This document shows, one piece after another, positions 1-11,989 of a DNA stretch of 64,000 bases. The notes under the pieces are model-generated. The model saw nothing but the letters and a program-made list of their open reading frames with translations, was not told the DNA's origin and did not search any database. Origin of the DNA: Oehlia diaphana (Eukaryota; Glomeromycota; Glomeromycetes; Glomerales; Glomeraceae); contig QZLH01000464.1 in NCBI GenBank assembly GCA_003833135.1, positions 10,312 through 74,311 of the forward strand. Reading direction: 5' to 3'. Position numbers and translations under genes: made by a program. How positions within the stretch are numbered: the stretch's first letter is position 1; every line of letters begins with the position of its first letter.

Positions 1-840
1 ACGGAGAATTTTGACCATAATGCTTCAGAACAATTCTGATCACGTATTATTACGGAATATTTCGATCGTAATGCTTCAGAACAATTTCGATATCGTAATT
101 CTACGGAGAATTTTGACCGTAATGCTTCAGAACATTTTCGATCACGTATTATTACGGAATATTTTGATCGTAACGCTTCGGAACAATTTCGATATCGTAA
201 TTCTACGGAGAATTTTGACCGTAATGCTTCGGAACATTTTCGATCACGTATTATTACGGAATATTTCGATCGTAATGCTTTGGAACATTTACGATATCGT
301 AATTCTATGGAATATTTTGACCGTAATGCTTCGGAACATTTACGATCACGTATTATTACGGAATATTTTGACCGTAATGCTTCGGAACAATTTCGATATC
401 GTAATTCTACGGAATATTTTGACCGTAATGCTTCGGAACAATTTTGATCACGTATTATTACAGAATATTTCGATCGTAATGCTTCAGAACAATTTCGATA
501 TCGTAATTTTACGGAATATTTTGACCATAATGCTTCGGAACATTTACGATCACGTATTATTACGGAATATTTTGATCGTAATGCTTCAGAACAATTTCGA
601 TATCATAATTCTACAGAGAATTTTGACCGTAATGCTTCGGAACATTTACGATCACGTATTATTACGGAATATTTTGATCGTAATGCTTCGGAACAATTTC
701 GATATCATAATTCTACGGAGAATTTTGACCGTAATGCTTCGGAACATTTACGATCACGTATTATTACGGAATATTTCGATCGTAATGCTTTGGAACATTT
801 ACGATATCGTAATTCTACGGAGAATTTCGACCGTAAAGTT
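1..840. repeat. 51-bp tandem satellite organised as 102-bp dimers
   Basis: About 16 monomers of 51 bp run from the first base. They alternate between a half-unit starting ACGGAGAATTTTGACCGTAA and one starting ACGGAATATTTTGATCGTAA, so the true period is 102 bp (unit starts at 1, 103, 205 and so on). Each half ends in CGATCACG...TATT or CGATATCG...TTCT. The array begins before the window, so its full length is unknown. Because 51 is a multiple of three, one plus-strand frame stays open and spells a 17-residue Leu/Ile/Asn-rich repeat up to about 1009. I read that as a by-product of the period and not as a gene, because I see no start context, intron or known domain. Confidence 0.9.
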
Positions 841-945
841 ACGTATATTTACGGAAATCCGTAAATCTACGGAACATTATACCGTAAATGTACGTAATTT
901 TACGAAAATCCGTAAACTTACGGAACATTATGCCGTGTTTAAATT
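841..945. repeat. Degenerate palindromic tail of the satellite
   Basis: Two diverged copies of a roughly 50-bp unit follow the satellite. They share the pieces TACGGAACATTAT and CCGTAAA. The first contains the near-palindrome TTTACGGAAATCCGTAAA (7-bp arms), and the second a mutated version. It looks like a related but distinct repeat, or an eroded array edge. Confidence 0.6.
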
Positions 946-1049
946 CCTGATGCAATTGGGCATCTTTGTGTCAATTCAAAAAACGTATATCCAAATTAAC
1001 TATTTGTAATTTTACAATATATGCTTGTTGCTATTGAGCAATAGTTTTC

Positions 1050-1960
1050 TAATATCTATATCCATTTCTTTTATAAGTAAAATTAGTACGTATATTTCTT
1101 AAGTCTTGATCAAGTCTATTTATACGTTCTATAGATTCATCAAGCAGTACCTGCAATTCTTTTATCTGATTTAATTGGTCTATATCAATTTCTTGCATTA
1201 GAGCAGCTTATCGAATAATTTTATTAAGACTTTGTGTAGTGGTATTAAAGATATCATCTATATCTTGTGAAATTAGAATCCTATTCTGATCAAAAAATAG
1301 TTAAATCTCTGAGCTCACGCACCAAGTTTTTTATGCAAATTTTGGTAATTATCCATAATGCCGATCATAATGCCAGCCAGAATTATAATATGCGTAATCA
1401 CGTGATTTTAGATACCAACAGGAATAGAATGAAAGCAACTAATCAACTGAAAGTTGAGTAATGAAACAAAGTAAACCTCAAATTCAAATACTGACATACA
1501 ATCTGCAACTGCTTATCAATGGTCAAGAATTCTTAGAATAGGATTGAATAATTTATTATTTTTCTCCATTTTTGTCTGTTATTTACATACAGATATTTCT
1601 TGAATGTGTTTTTTGAGTTTATCTACTGTATCTTCAAGTTGAATAATATGTTCAACTTGGGCAACAAGTGCTTTTTCCTTAATTCTAAATGATCTTGATA
1701 CTTTCTAAGTTCAATTAAAGTGGACTAACACTCTGCTTTTAACTGTTCGATTTCATCCTCATGTAAGACAAAATTTTTTTCAAGATAAATGATATATCAT
1801 TCATATGCCTTTATCTTCTTTGTAAGTTTATAGATTTTCTTCTTATTAGAAATATTATTTGTTTCCTCTTGAATTAGTTGTTTGCATAATTAAAGTTGCT
1901 ATTTAATAAATCAAGATATGCCTGTTCAACTCCTATTGATTCCTATTATTCTGATAGATT
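1050..1960 (-). pseudogene. Decayed coiled-coil protein gene
   Basis: Read on the minus strand, two blocks translate to heptad-like, charge-rich helical sequence broken by stops and frame changes. About 1960-1570 gives pieces such as LHEDEIEQLKAE and LEDTVDKLKKHIQEI. About 1260-1050 gives LNQIKELQVLLDES and INRLDQDLRNIRTN. No intact frame exceeds about 50 codons in either block. The region lies head to head with the decayed integrase that starts near 2.1 kb, so both may come from one mobile element, but nothing proves that. Function unknown. Confidence 0.4.
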
Positions 1961-2094
1961 CTGATGAAGCATAAAATATAGAGGTAACTTCAACTTTATG
2001 CAAGTTATTTAACTAACCATTTGGATATCATTGAACAGCTAAAAAAATACATGAATTGACTATATAAGCAGAATATGATTTTACTTTAAATGAA

Positions 2095-3023
2095 GTGCTG
2101 GATTGGCTTGAAAAACAGGCAGTACATCAAGTTTACAAATCTTGTCCTTAATATATCCCTCAAGTAAGTTTTAGTTTTATACAGATTCCTAACGAAGTTC
2201 ACCAATTTGACATTTTGTATATGCCATATGACAAAATTGGACGTGTGACTTATCTTTTCTGTCTTAATTTAGTTGATATAGCATTAAGATATAAAAAAAG
2301 TGTTCCCATAGGTTCAACTAGTATCAAAGATCAACAGAAAATTCTAACTTCTTATACTATTGCCCAGACTTTTAAAAAAGTATATGATGATGCAACATGT
2401 TTACTCACTTGGCCAAAATTATTGATCATAGATAGGGATTCAGAGTTTAAAGGTGAATGTGAAAAGCTGATGACTTCCCATGATGTAAAGATTCAGAAAG
2501 CTAAGTCTAAATGTTCTGTTAACATTATGAAGTGATATAACTGTACCTTAGTTAAAAAATTATTTCCTTCCTAAGATGCATCTAACTTATTAACTTTAGG
2601 TAAAATGAGATCTCGAGTTTGGGTAAAAAATTTATCTATTGCTGTGAAAAGTATAAATAATTCAATATCTCGTCAACTTGATATATCTAGTGTATATCTT
2701 CTGCTATAATTATAAAAAAATCACGAGTGTCTTCCAAATCTTCTTATCCTCGTAATGGATCTGTTAGGTATAAAGAGTAGAAACTACCATTAGATATAAA
2801 TGTAAGGTACTTACTTAAGTCAAGTGATCTGAAAGGTAGAAGATGTAAAGCAGGAGATATGAATTGGTTACTTAAAATTTATCATATTTATATATCTTTA
2901 ACATAGAAAAATCAATCAGTTTTGTACTGGTTTGTTAATGATGATGACAAAGAATTGAAAAGATCCTTTGTGAAGAAAGAACTTTTAGTTATACCAGATG
3001 ATACAGAACTTTCAGCACAATAG
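2095..3023 (+). pseudogene. Decayed integrase (rve/DDE-type) of a mobile element
   Basis: In order the plus strand shows DWLEKQAVHQV, then a stop, then NEVHQFDILYMPYDK with a VDIALRYKKSVPI strand, then PKLLIIDRDSEFKGECEKL. That matches the first and second Asp regions of an integrase catalytic core. Farther on come VWVKNLSIAVKSINNS, a W...K stretch, and LYWFVNDDDKELKRSF followed by KKELLVIPDDTELSAQ, resembling a C-terminal region seen after fungal integrase cores. Several stops and frameshifts break it, and the longest clean piece is 2215-2535. I cannot assign the element to a superfamily with certainty. No long terminal repeats or terminal inverted repeats are evident around it. Confidence 0.6.
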
Positions 3024-3029
3024 GTACTT

Positions 3030-3400
3030 ATAAATTAAGATAGTCTTCTACCTCATCATCTGCTTGGGAGTCTATAAGGAAGTAATCTTTTACCAATTCA
3101 TAGTATAATCTATATAACTTATTAATAGCAGATAAAAGTTTTGGCTTTCTGCTATACTAGGTCTTGTAATCTTTCAAGATTTGCTAATACTTTATTTTAT
3201 TAGGTAGAATTAATTGTGATGTTTTAAGAACAAAATTTTCAGATTCTTTTGCTTGATGCAAGTTGATTATTCTTTGCTTGTAACATAACATGAATATACT
3301 ATTCTTTAGTTTCTTATAAAGGATACCTGCTTTAATTACTGCAATTCAATTTCACAATATGTTGGCTTAGCTGGTATAGCTTGGGTAAATATAATTTTTA
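3030..3400 (-). pseudogene. Possible antisense coding debris
   Basis: The minus strand carries short pieces of plausible helical protein (LSAINKLYRLYYELVKD, DSQADDEVEDY, KVLANLERLQDLV) in changing frames. It lies tail to tail with the integrase remnant. It may be another gene of the same decayed element. No family recognised. Confidence 0.25.
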
Positions 3401-3447
3401 TATCATGTAAAGTTTTTTTTAATTTAACTTATTTATACTTAATAAAA

Positions 3448-3639
3448 ATGATTGAAGAATATACTTATGAATATTTACATAATACAGGAAAGCCTTGTGG
3501 TCATTCTTGTATAAGGCCAGAAAGTTGTTATATTCGTTGGAAATTAAAATCATGCTTTTTTTGTACTATATATGGTAAACCTACAGGTTCATCTAGTAAT
3601 CGTTATCAATCTCATGTTGGAAATTACTATCAAAACTGA
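3448..3639 (+). CDS. Small Cys-rich ORF, likely remnant of a multicopy family
   Basis: A 63-codon frame with a clustered Cys/His/Trp segment: GKPCGHSCIRPESCYIRW, then a second CFFC. This kind of segment occurs in repeated Glomeromycotina proteins, but the statement rests on memory and not on a search. The frame is short, lacks flanking exons I can support, and sits in element debris, so it may not be expressed. Zinc binding is a guess from the Cys spacing. Confidence 0.3.
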   Translation: MIEEYTYEYLHNTGKPCGHSCIRPESCYIRWKLKSCFFCTIYGKPTGSSSNRYQSHVGNYYQN

Positions 3640-3711
3640 TATGAAAATAGACTTTGTCAAAGAATCAGTGCAATTTATGATTAAGGTTAAATTTTAGTTA
3701 GATTTTATTAT

Positions 3712-4025
3712 CCCAGATTTTTTTGTATAGCAGAAAAAACTTTAAAATATATTTAGTTGACTACTTACTATACATTTTTTTGGTTAGATTTGGATCAGAT
3801 TTTTGGTTAGACCTGAATTAGATTTTTGGTTAATCCTGTTGTTCCAGATTTTTTTATATAGTAGGAAAAACTTTAAAACATATTTAGTTGCCTTTCTGTT
3901 AAAATTTTTGATTAAATTTAGATCAGATTTTTGGTTAGACTTCATTGAACCAGATTTTTTCGTATAGCAGGAAAAGCTTTAAAATATATTTAGTTACCTT
4001 TCTGTTAAAATTTTTAGTTAAAGTA
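3712..4025. repeat. Three-copy degenerate tandem repeat, ~106-131 bp unit
   Basis: The string CCAGATTTTTT recurs at 3713, 3844 and 3950. Each copy is followed by GTATAGCAG or a variant, then AAAACTTTAAAA and ATATTTAGTTG. The intervals are 131 and 106 bp, so copies differ by an indel. Noncoding. Confidence 0.7.
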
Positions 4026-6400
4026 TAAACGGCTTAAATTATCAAATGAATTCTTTCTAGAGTATTATAAAAAATAGTATACTACAATGGATTGCTAAAT
4101 TGTTCTATCAGTATTACAGACATTTCGTATTCTTTATACCTTTGGCATAATCTGATATAGTATAAAATTATAATATCCTAAAAAGGCTTTATTTGTGATA
4201 ATAAAGCCTAGGAATATGATCTTAATCTTATCTACAACACTTGAGGTACTTTTTATAATTATCAAGTGATAACATATTATAAAATAAGGTGAGATGGCCT
4301 GAGAATAGAAAAACAGGTATAATGATATCACATTAGAAAATAAGGTGATGAAGACCCTTGATTCCCTCTTTTATCAACATAAAAAGTTGCCACACCAAAT
4401 CAGTTCTTATAAACAAACAAGAATACGGTAACAAAATTATAACGATGATAAAATTATAATGACAATAATATTATAATAATAATAAAATTACAACAATAAC
4501 AATAAAAATATTTTGACAATGACAAAATTCATAATAACATTCTTGGTTCACATAAAATAAATAGCGTTAGTAATACAAAATATTAAACGATATAAAATTT
4601 ACTTCTCTGAATTTTTAAAATTTCGTCCTTTACCAATATTTCCAAACTTCAATATCTTTCACTATGAAGTATTTTATATTTATTTCAACTTTTTAAATTT
4701 AATTGTTTTCATCATGAAAATTTATATTTTATTCTTCTTATAATTCAGAATTTAACGAAATAATAAAATAAAATATTTCACAAAAATTTAGGATGAACCA
4801 TATTACTTTTTATTAATATAATATTTTATCATAATTATTAAATTCTAAATTTGATTACTGTGAAATTCACTTTGAATTCCATTCCTATTTAAATGATTTT
4901 TACAAATCCTTTCTTTTCTTCTTCTATATTAATTTTATCTTTTCTTTTCTTTTCTTATCATCTTAAATATTCTATTGTAAAGAAAATATCATCAAGAAAA
5001 TAATCTTTTTGAAATATTCATATGAAAAATAAATCTATTTTATAACTTATAATTATTCCTATTGTTGAACTTGATAAACCAGTTATTATATCAGAATTTA
5101 TTCCTATTGTTAAATATAACAAACCAGTTTCTATTTTAAAAATGATTGACTTTTTAATTAATCCATCTGATCTTCATTGATCATTCAATAAATATTACAT
5201 CATGCAGCTTATTTCATTTTCTACATATTTCATCTTTCTGGCTAATCATTTATCCATGTCACGTGATTTCTTCAATTAATTGTTTATCCTTGCTTAGTAT
5301 TCAGTCGCTTATAGCGAGGTGGTCTGAAGAGCTACTAAATTTTGGTTAGACCTATATGATAGCTACTATCTTAACATTTTTATGTTTGTTCTATTATAAC
5401 GTGAAGTAAAAATTTTGAGTATTATGTCAAATTACTTTCTCACAATCTGTTGAGAAAAATCTTTCCTTCAATTTTCAGGCACATGAGATTTCTAATCAAT
5501 TAAAATAATAATTATGAAATCTATGAAATTCTGATATTTCTTAATATTTAAATTATAAAATGAATAAAAATTTTTATATTAGCATAAAAGTTTTTTTTAT
5601 CATAATTAAAAATTATTAGAAAATACAATAATGTAAAAATTAAAACTATATTAATCCCTATATAATAAATGGTAATTAAAAAAAAAAAAAATTAAAACTA
5701 ATCTCTATAGACCTAAATTAAATTTAAATCTAATATCTAAACTATTATAATTCCTTTCAAGAATTCGAAAATTTTTTTATAGTTTCTCATACCATTCCCT
5801 TGGTATAAAATTATTATTCTGATTACTAATGTACATATTATTAATTATGTTAGCAAGAGTTTTATTCAAATTGTAACTTTGTTTCTAATAAAATAAATAA
5901 ATATCTTTAATAACTCTAAAATAGTTAATCTTTATAATTATGTCATTATTAATTACCAATAGTTGCTTTTGCTGTTGGCAATGTATTTTGCAATGAGAAC
6001 ATATTGTACAATTCCTTTTTCTTAAAGGAGAGATCATGTTAAAAAACTTTTTTTTATAAATAAAACTAAAACTTCATTTTATTTATATATACAGTCTATG
6101 CATTATGTAAGTTGTTAAATAATCTTGAAATTTAAATTGATAAAAAACTTAAAGATTATTTTAAATTTGTTAATGAATCATGAATTTTTAACATTAGTAT
6201 TACAAATAAATAAAAAGTATCATAAAACTAAAATTACATAATATGCATATTAAAATTAGTTATCAATAATCTTGAAATTGGGTTAAATTTAAAAGTGACA
6301 ACAAACTAAGATTATTTTTAAATTTGTTAATAAATCATGATAAATCGTAATATATCACATTATTATGAAAATTTTTTGCATGTTCCTAATCTGCATATAT
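4026..6400. other. AT-rich stretch without recognisable genes
   Basis: Low-complexity AT-rich DNA, with AAC/AAT-type short runs around 4430-4520 and poly-A/T runs near 5670. Both strands are dense with stops. I see no conserved domain, RNA gene or terminal-repeat structure. Confidence 0.6.
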
Positions 6401-6412
6401 ATGTAGAGCTCT

Positions 6413-6545
6413 GAACAGGTCAGGTCATCTGATTAACCTGACCTGATAATTTTTTTCAGGTCAGGTCAGGTCAGGTAATCTGTACCTATCCTGATTTATT
6501 TAACCTGAAATATTCAGGTTTATTCAGGTAAACAGGTTATTTTGG
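6413..6545. repeat. CAGGT-rich repeat with inverted copies
   Basis: Repeated CAGGTCAGGT words in both orientations: AGGTCAGGT near 6418, ACCTGACCT near 6438, then a fourfold CAGGT run near 6464, and scattered AACCTG/CAGGTT afterwards. The first two can pair as a small stem. Probably a low-complexity repeat end. Confidence 0.5.
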
Positions 6546-6739
6546 GTAAACTGAAAATTATTGTTTTTTTTCAAAGTTTATTTACTTATTTTTATTTAAA
6601 ACTAATTATTTATTTTAATAATTATATTCATATATTATAAAAATTAAAATCCAATTATATTATTTGTATTACTTACAGAAACTTAACATTTTTAATCAAT
6701 ATAGAATCGATATCATTAAGTTTATCTTAATGGTATCAT

Positions 6740-7022
6740 TTTTATATTATTTTAATATCATATTTAATATCGATGTGATATTGAAATTAAGTATTATCAT
6801 TTTGATATTATATTGATATTAAATTAATATTGAAATGATATCAAAATAATAATTAAAATGATATCAAAATGATATCTTTAAATTAAACTTAAATATGTTG
6901 TTTCGATGTCATTTCTATTATCATTTTAATATCATTTCAATATTAATTTAATATCAATATGATATTGAAATAATAATACTTTATTTGATATCACATCGAT
7001 ATTAAATTGATATTGATATGAT
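6740..7022. repeat. ATATC-rich fold-back (long imperfect inverted repeat)
   Basis: The left arm (about 6745-6870) and the reverse complement of the right arm (about 6905-7022) align over roughly 115 bp. They share TTAATATCGATGTGATAT, AAGTATTATTATTTC-like text, ATTGATATTAAATTAATATT and GAAATGATATC. The spacer is about 35 bp. This is the shape of a fold-back or MITE-type element. Similar ATATC words resume at 7670-7706, after the nested insertions. Confidence 0.7.
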
Positions 7023-7069
7023 AGCTGGTATGAAATCTGTGCCAGGTTACGCTGAATATATTAGCTTTA

Positions 7070-7140
7070 GAGTAAGGCGTGATGGTTAGCGGTTTTTAGC
7101 TTCACATGATCACGTGCAAGCCCGAGGTTCAAAAACACTA
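7070..7140 (+). repeat. tRNA-like segment (degenerate A and B boxes), possible SINE head
   Basis: GTGATGGTTAGCGG resembles a tRNA D-arm/A box. About 40 bases on, CCCGAGGTTCAAAAAC resembles the T-arm/B box (GGTTCAANNC). I could not fold a full acceptor stem, so it is not an active tRNA gene. A tRNA-derived SINE or a decayed tRNA fits best. Confidence 0.35.
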
Positions 7141-7168
7141 TTTATCTGAGAGACTTAGTTTTTTTTTA

Positions 7169-7584
7169 GAGGTCGTCTAAAGCGGGGGCAAATCACATGA
7201 CTTCAGAAAAAAAATTGTTTTCATAAAATAAAACTTTTTACCTTATATTCAACCATTCTAAACATACATTCTAAATGCATTTTTGCCTGCTCTGCAAGTT
7301 TACATAGAGCGCAGAGTAGGATTTTGAATGCCGTTTTTAATTTATTTGATTTTTTCAATTTTGTTATCCATTTTTGGATATGATCGGCAAAGTTTCGTTC
7401 ATTCATATGTAAAGTCAAAAACAATATTCAAAATCCACTTTTTTTCCTTAAGTAAACTTGCAAAACAGATAAAAATACGCTTATATTATGATTTTAAAGT
7501 TTCTATTAATCTTTCTTTATAAAAAATTAATCTAATTAAAATTACACTGAATCACATGATTTGCCCCCGCTTTAGACGACCTCT
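7169..7584. mobile_element. Palindromic MITE, ~416 bp, T-rich 8-bp flanks
   Basis: Left end GAGGTCGTCTAAAGCGGGGG, and right end its reverse complement; the match continues through GCAAATCA. Internally both arms also match, for example GCAAGTTTAC...GGATTTTGAAT, so the whole element is one long inverted repeat. Both flanks carry TTTTTTTA, which would be an 8-bp target duplication as in hAT elements. The homopolymer makes that weak evidence. The two short antiparallel reading frames inside it are mirror images caused by the palindrome. Confidence 0.75.
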
Positions 7585-7759
7585 TTTTTTAGTAGTCCAA
7601 AACTTATTTGTCACCTGTTATTTGTCACCGATTTCGACGTAATCTGGCACAGGTTTCAGACGTGCGATATAATATCAAAATGATATCAAAATGATATTGC
7701 TTAAAAATTTAAAGTTTCTGTAAAGTAATTATAATTAATATAGTAATAATAATCAATTT

Positions 7760-9430
7760 AGATATGGTGCAAATAAAGGTTGCCAAACCTGTACAATTAA
7801 AAAGAAATTATTAACTAATTATAATCAGGATATTGTAGCAAAATCAAGGTATCACTATATTACAAATGAAAAAATTACAAAAATCTTTCAAGAATTTATA
7901 ATTTCAATAAAAAATCAACTTGATACAAAATATAATAATTTAAGATTATTATCTAGTATATTAGATTAATTAAAATGAGAAAGACATCTTCAAACACCAC
8001 AAGATATATATCATTTAATTGCAGATAAAATTGGCCATCTTCTTAAAATAACTTGTGAATTATTTTCACAAGAAGGAAAAGAAAATTTTATAAAAATCTG
8101 AAAAGATTTTAAAAACCTAAAAAATGGCCTCATTTATCAAATCCAATCAATCATCATGCAAGCTTTATGATGTCAGATTATTTAAGAATTAGAATGATAA
8201 TTTCATATATATTATATCATTTTTAAAAGTATTTATATTTATTTAATTAATTTATATTATATTTATTTAAAATTTACTTTTTTTTATTAATTATTGATAT
8301 GTTTATTATTAAGATATCAAGTTTAAAAAAAAAATGGAATTATAGCTATCCAATAAAGAATTAATGTATCTCATAATAATTTAATAATAAAAAGTATTAT
8401 ATCATGTTGAGTACATGTTGCCAAAATAATGAAAGCTATTTTTAATAGTGAATTTACAGCAGATGAATATAATAATTTGCAAAAATGTTTACAAGATAAA
8501 TTGATAATTCTTTCAAAGGTAATAACTATTGTATATTTTGATTAAAATTCTAATAAATGTAAAAATTATAAATAGGTTTTTGCAAGTTTTAAAAATCTAC
8601 CAAATTTGCATGTAAATATGCATCTTCTAATGCATGCACAAACATTTGAAACTCTTATAAATACCCAAATTGGTATTAAAGAAATGGTTTATCATGTTTT
8701 TAAAGAAATTGTACCAAAAACAAACTGCAAAAATATAAATTTAGATTTATTAAAATAATATAATATTCTTTTTGCAATTCATCATTTAGCTGATAGTAGT
8801 ATTGATCCAAGATTGGAAAATCTTATGCTAGTTTAACAAATTCAAATTTTGGTTATTTATTTTCAAATTAGTATATTACTGATAATAAATGTTTTAACAA
8901 AAAAAATGATAACGATAATAATGATAGGTAATTAATATTATAATTTTGTAATCTAATAACTTTTTGTAAATAATTAATTATATAATTTATTATTAATAAT
9001 ATTAATTTAATTACATCACCTGTAGAATTTATTACTAATATTTCTTTAAAAAGAAAAATATCTAAGTAAGATCAGGATAACCTTCTCTCATGTTTACCAA
9101 ACTTTAATATTAAATTACAAAGTACTTATGATAGAAATTTAGGAATTAAGAAGGCATTTACACAATTTTATTTAATAAGTTGGTATGAATTTATATCATA
9201 TACTATTGAAGAGACCAATAGTACATTTTCAAAAATTCAATTACATCTTAATAATTATATAACAATTAATAATGAAGATTATGGTGAATTTTATGCAGTA
9301 ATAAAAAAATAATGGAAAATACTATACCTTTATTATTATAAATTGGTTTAAAAACATTAATTAGAAATATTCGGTATTAGAGTGTCCTCTTTACCAAATT
9401 CAAGGTATTGGAAATCAAAGATGAAAGAAT
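7760..9430 (+). pseudogene. Decayed gene of a multicopy Glomeromycotina family
   Basis: Successive frames give KGCQTCTIKKKLLTNYN, HLQTPQDIYHLIADKIGHLL, NPINHHASFMMSDYLRI (about 8130), MKAIFNSEFTADEYNNLQKC (about 8428), NLPNLHVNMHLLMHAQTF (about 8597) and SWYEFISYTIEETNSTFSKI (about 9180). Multiple stops and frameshifts separate them. A GT...AG intron fits 8519-8576. I recognise the style of this protein as a repeated Rhizophagus family, probably element-associated, but I cannot give it a function. It is certainly not intact here. Confidence 0.5.
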
Positions 9431-9664
9431 GTTTTTTCAATTCATATAATTCATAAAATGCAGAAAGTGCATTTTGTTTATAATTGTAATTCAGAATACC
9501 AAGATCATTATAATATTACAAATTGAATTTAGATCAAAAATAACTATTATTTTATGGTAATATAATAAATAATATAATATGTCAAATAATAATAAATCTT
9601 TATTTAGTTTTTAATCGTATTTACCCTTTGGTGTTACAAGTTATACTATATTTTGGGAACGTCT

Positions 9665-9850
9665 AAAGTATATATGCCACCCAAATTATTTTGGGCTGCC
9701 ATAATTATAAGTAAAATCCCAAATTCAATTATGGCATCCCAAATTATTTTGGCACTTTACATAATAAATTATATATAAACTGAATGAATTACGGCATCCC
9801 AAATTATAATTATAGCATCCCAAAATAATTTGGGCAGCATGTATAAATTA
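9665..9850. mobile_element. Small MITE with CCCAAATTATTTTGGG termini
   Basis: Left terminus about 9669-9695 (TATATGCCACCCAAATTATT), and right terminus about 9820-9846 with the reverse complement (TATACATGCTGCCCAAATTA). Additional internal copies of GGCATCCCAAATTAT lie in both directions. It is about 185 bp with no coding potential. Target duplication not clear. Confidence 0.6.
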
Positions 9851-11985
9851 CACTATCTCTTATTTTTATAAAATCATAATTAAAAAAATCTTTATCAACA
9901 TATTATCATATGCTTATTATAATAAATAAATGCATAACACTGATTACTTTTTGACCAATTATAATTGTTATCCTCACAGACTAATCATGATCATCACATC
10001 AGTCATGTGATTCTGCCTTGCCCTCTATATTTGATTGTAATTACAAGTTTGATATATGAAATTTTTTCTTTCAAAATTTTTTATAAAAATATTTTTAGTT
10101 CTATCTACTTGAAATTGGTTAATACTTATAGTCATTTCCTATCCACCTATCATATTTTATTTGTATTTGTGAGAATACAAAATTTTTAAATATAATATTA
10201 TTATTTGTTTAAGTATTCTTCTTTTTTTATTTAATTAATATAACCTTTTTTTCATAGTTAATATAATCAAATCAATTAAAGTCGTATGTTAATTAAAATA
10301 ATAAAATAATAAAATCGTGGTTGATGTAGTGTTAGTTTTTTATTGGGATTGTTAGATTACTTTGATTAAAAAAGTAATCTTTTTGGTTATAACAATGAAT
10401 TCATAAAGGATTGATGATATGAATTCTCATTATGCCATCTCATTTGCATTTATTTTCACATTTGAATAAGAATGCTTTAAGATTATGTTTTCCTTACAAT
10501 AATGATATGCCTTGTTATTATTGTTATATCATTATTTTCTTGAAGACTATGAAGGGTAAGAATTATTATCCACAATGGTTTGTTAGTTTGCTTTAATAAT
10601 ATACTATTTATCAGATGTAAACTGCTTGATGCTTGTTATATCTTCTTCATTGACATTATTTTTACACAGCATTTTTTTTATCATTGAGAGTTTTATATGA
10701 AGAATAATTTCACAATTTCTGGCTAAAACTCTTGATAAAATCTGGAAGTCTCTTTGCAGAACTAAGATTGCTTGTTAAAACCTAGGGATTTAGATAAGAT
10801 GGCATTTCGCTAAAAAGTGAAATTCTGATGAAACTATATTAAAGTTATATTAAAAAACTGATGAAATTCTAGAAAAGGGCAAAACTGCTGAAACTTATTA
10901 TAAATGCTGAAACTGCTGAAATTCTGCCAAAACTATAATGAATCTATAGTAAAATTTTGATAAAACTAATTATAGGATTTGAAGTTCTATAAGCACTTTA
11001 TTGATAATGAACTATTCGCTTAAAAAATTTCTTTATCATTTAGTGTTGTCAATTTCTTTATTATTTAGTGTTATCAATTTCTTTATCATTTAGTGTTGTC
11101 AAGTTTCTTTACTATTGGATCTTTATTACAAACATTTTAACGTTCAATGATTTGTATTACAATATTATCATTTTCTAGAATCAGAACAATTAAGAAGAAA
11201 GCTAGAGTGAAACTGAATTGGGAATTAGGGAACTCTAGGAGTAAGGATATTATAATCCAGTGATTCCTGAAAGACTGCTATAGCGAAGACCCTATTTTAA
11301 GTAACTACTGACGCTGATAAACTAGAGTATGAGGAGCAAAGTTTATATTTACTGTTATCTTGTCAACGATTAAAGCTGACTGAAAAACTTTAACGCTTTA
11401 ACAGGTTAACTAGAGTTTAACTTAATAGGAGAGTCTTAAGTTGATCACAATTTAATCACGTAAAATAATGTTAGATGTTCAGTTAAAGAAAATAGGTTTT
11501 TATTAAAATTAATGTAAAATTTTAAATATGACGAAAAATATAAATAATTTCTTGGTTGCGAAATTAATTATCTTGAATTATATTACTGGGAATAATACTC
11601 TTTTCGTATAACTCGAAAACTACAATACAATTCTGACTAATTCACTTAACTTGTTTAATTTTCTTACTTACTAACTAACTACCCCCTCAACTTGATAAAA
11701 TCCTAACACTATTTATAATAAAATAAAAATTAAGAATATTTAATAAAATAAATAAAACAAATATAATAAATAAATAAAATAAAATAAATATAATAAATAA
11801 ATAAAATATAACAAATAAAACAAATAAAATTAATAAAATAAATAAATCAAATTTTATCAGATTTATCAGATTTATCAAATAAATCAAAAAAATCAAAAAA
11901 ATCAAGAAAATCGAAAAAATCCAGAGATCTACAAAATGATCTACAAATGATCTACATAAAATTACTGCGCCACAATTAAAAAAGG
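9851..11985. other. AT-rich stretch without genes
   Basis: No domain, RNA gene or intact element was seen. It contains the 25-bp tandem repeat at 11026 and an AATAAA/AATAAAT low-complexity block at about 11720-11900. The open frame in that block is Ile/Leu/Phe-only and reflects base composition. A weak cluster of GCTGAAA words lies at 10850-10960. Confidence 0.5.
11026..11100. repeat. 25-bp tandem repeat, three copies
   Basis: AATTTCTTTATC followed by ATTTAGTGTTGTC, three times in direct succession with two substitutions in the middle copy. Confidence 0.85.
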
Positions 11986-11989
11986 ATCA

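Larger units (their letters stand above)
7024..7665. mobile_element. Element with inverted ends, host of a nested MITE
   Basis: The left end reads TGAAATCTGTGCCAGGTTACG (7029-7049). The right end, reverse complemented from about 7640-7665, reads GTCTGAAACCTGTGCCAGATTACG-like text. The two therefore form an inverted pair of about 20 bp with three mismatches. Between them lie a tRNA-like segment and the palindromic element at 7169-7584. It is probably a SINE- or MITE-sized element invaded by a second element. Confidence 0.5.

Noticed and set aside
11..1009. 332-codon frame across the satellite as a protein gene
   Set aside because: The frame is a consequence of a 51-bp period, with no domain, intron or start context; described as a repeat and flagged as a finding only.
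6740..7022. CRISPR-like array of ATGATATC words
   Set aside because: Repeats are uneven and lack unique equal spacers; the whole is an inverted repeat. This is also a eukaryotic genome.
7221..7522. Two opposing short frames with similar protein text
   Set aside because: They are mirror images produced by the palindromic MITE, not a gene pair.
9965..10189. 74-codon hydrophobic frame
   Set aside because: AT-rich DNA tends to give Ile/Phe/Leu frames; no other support.
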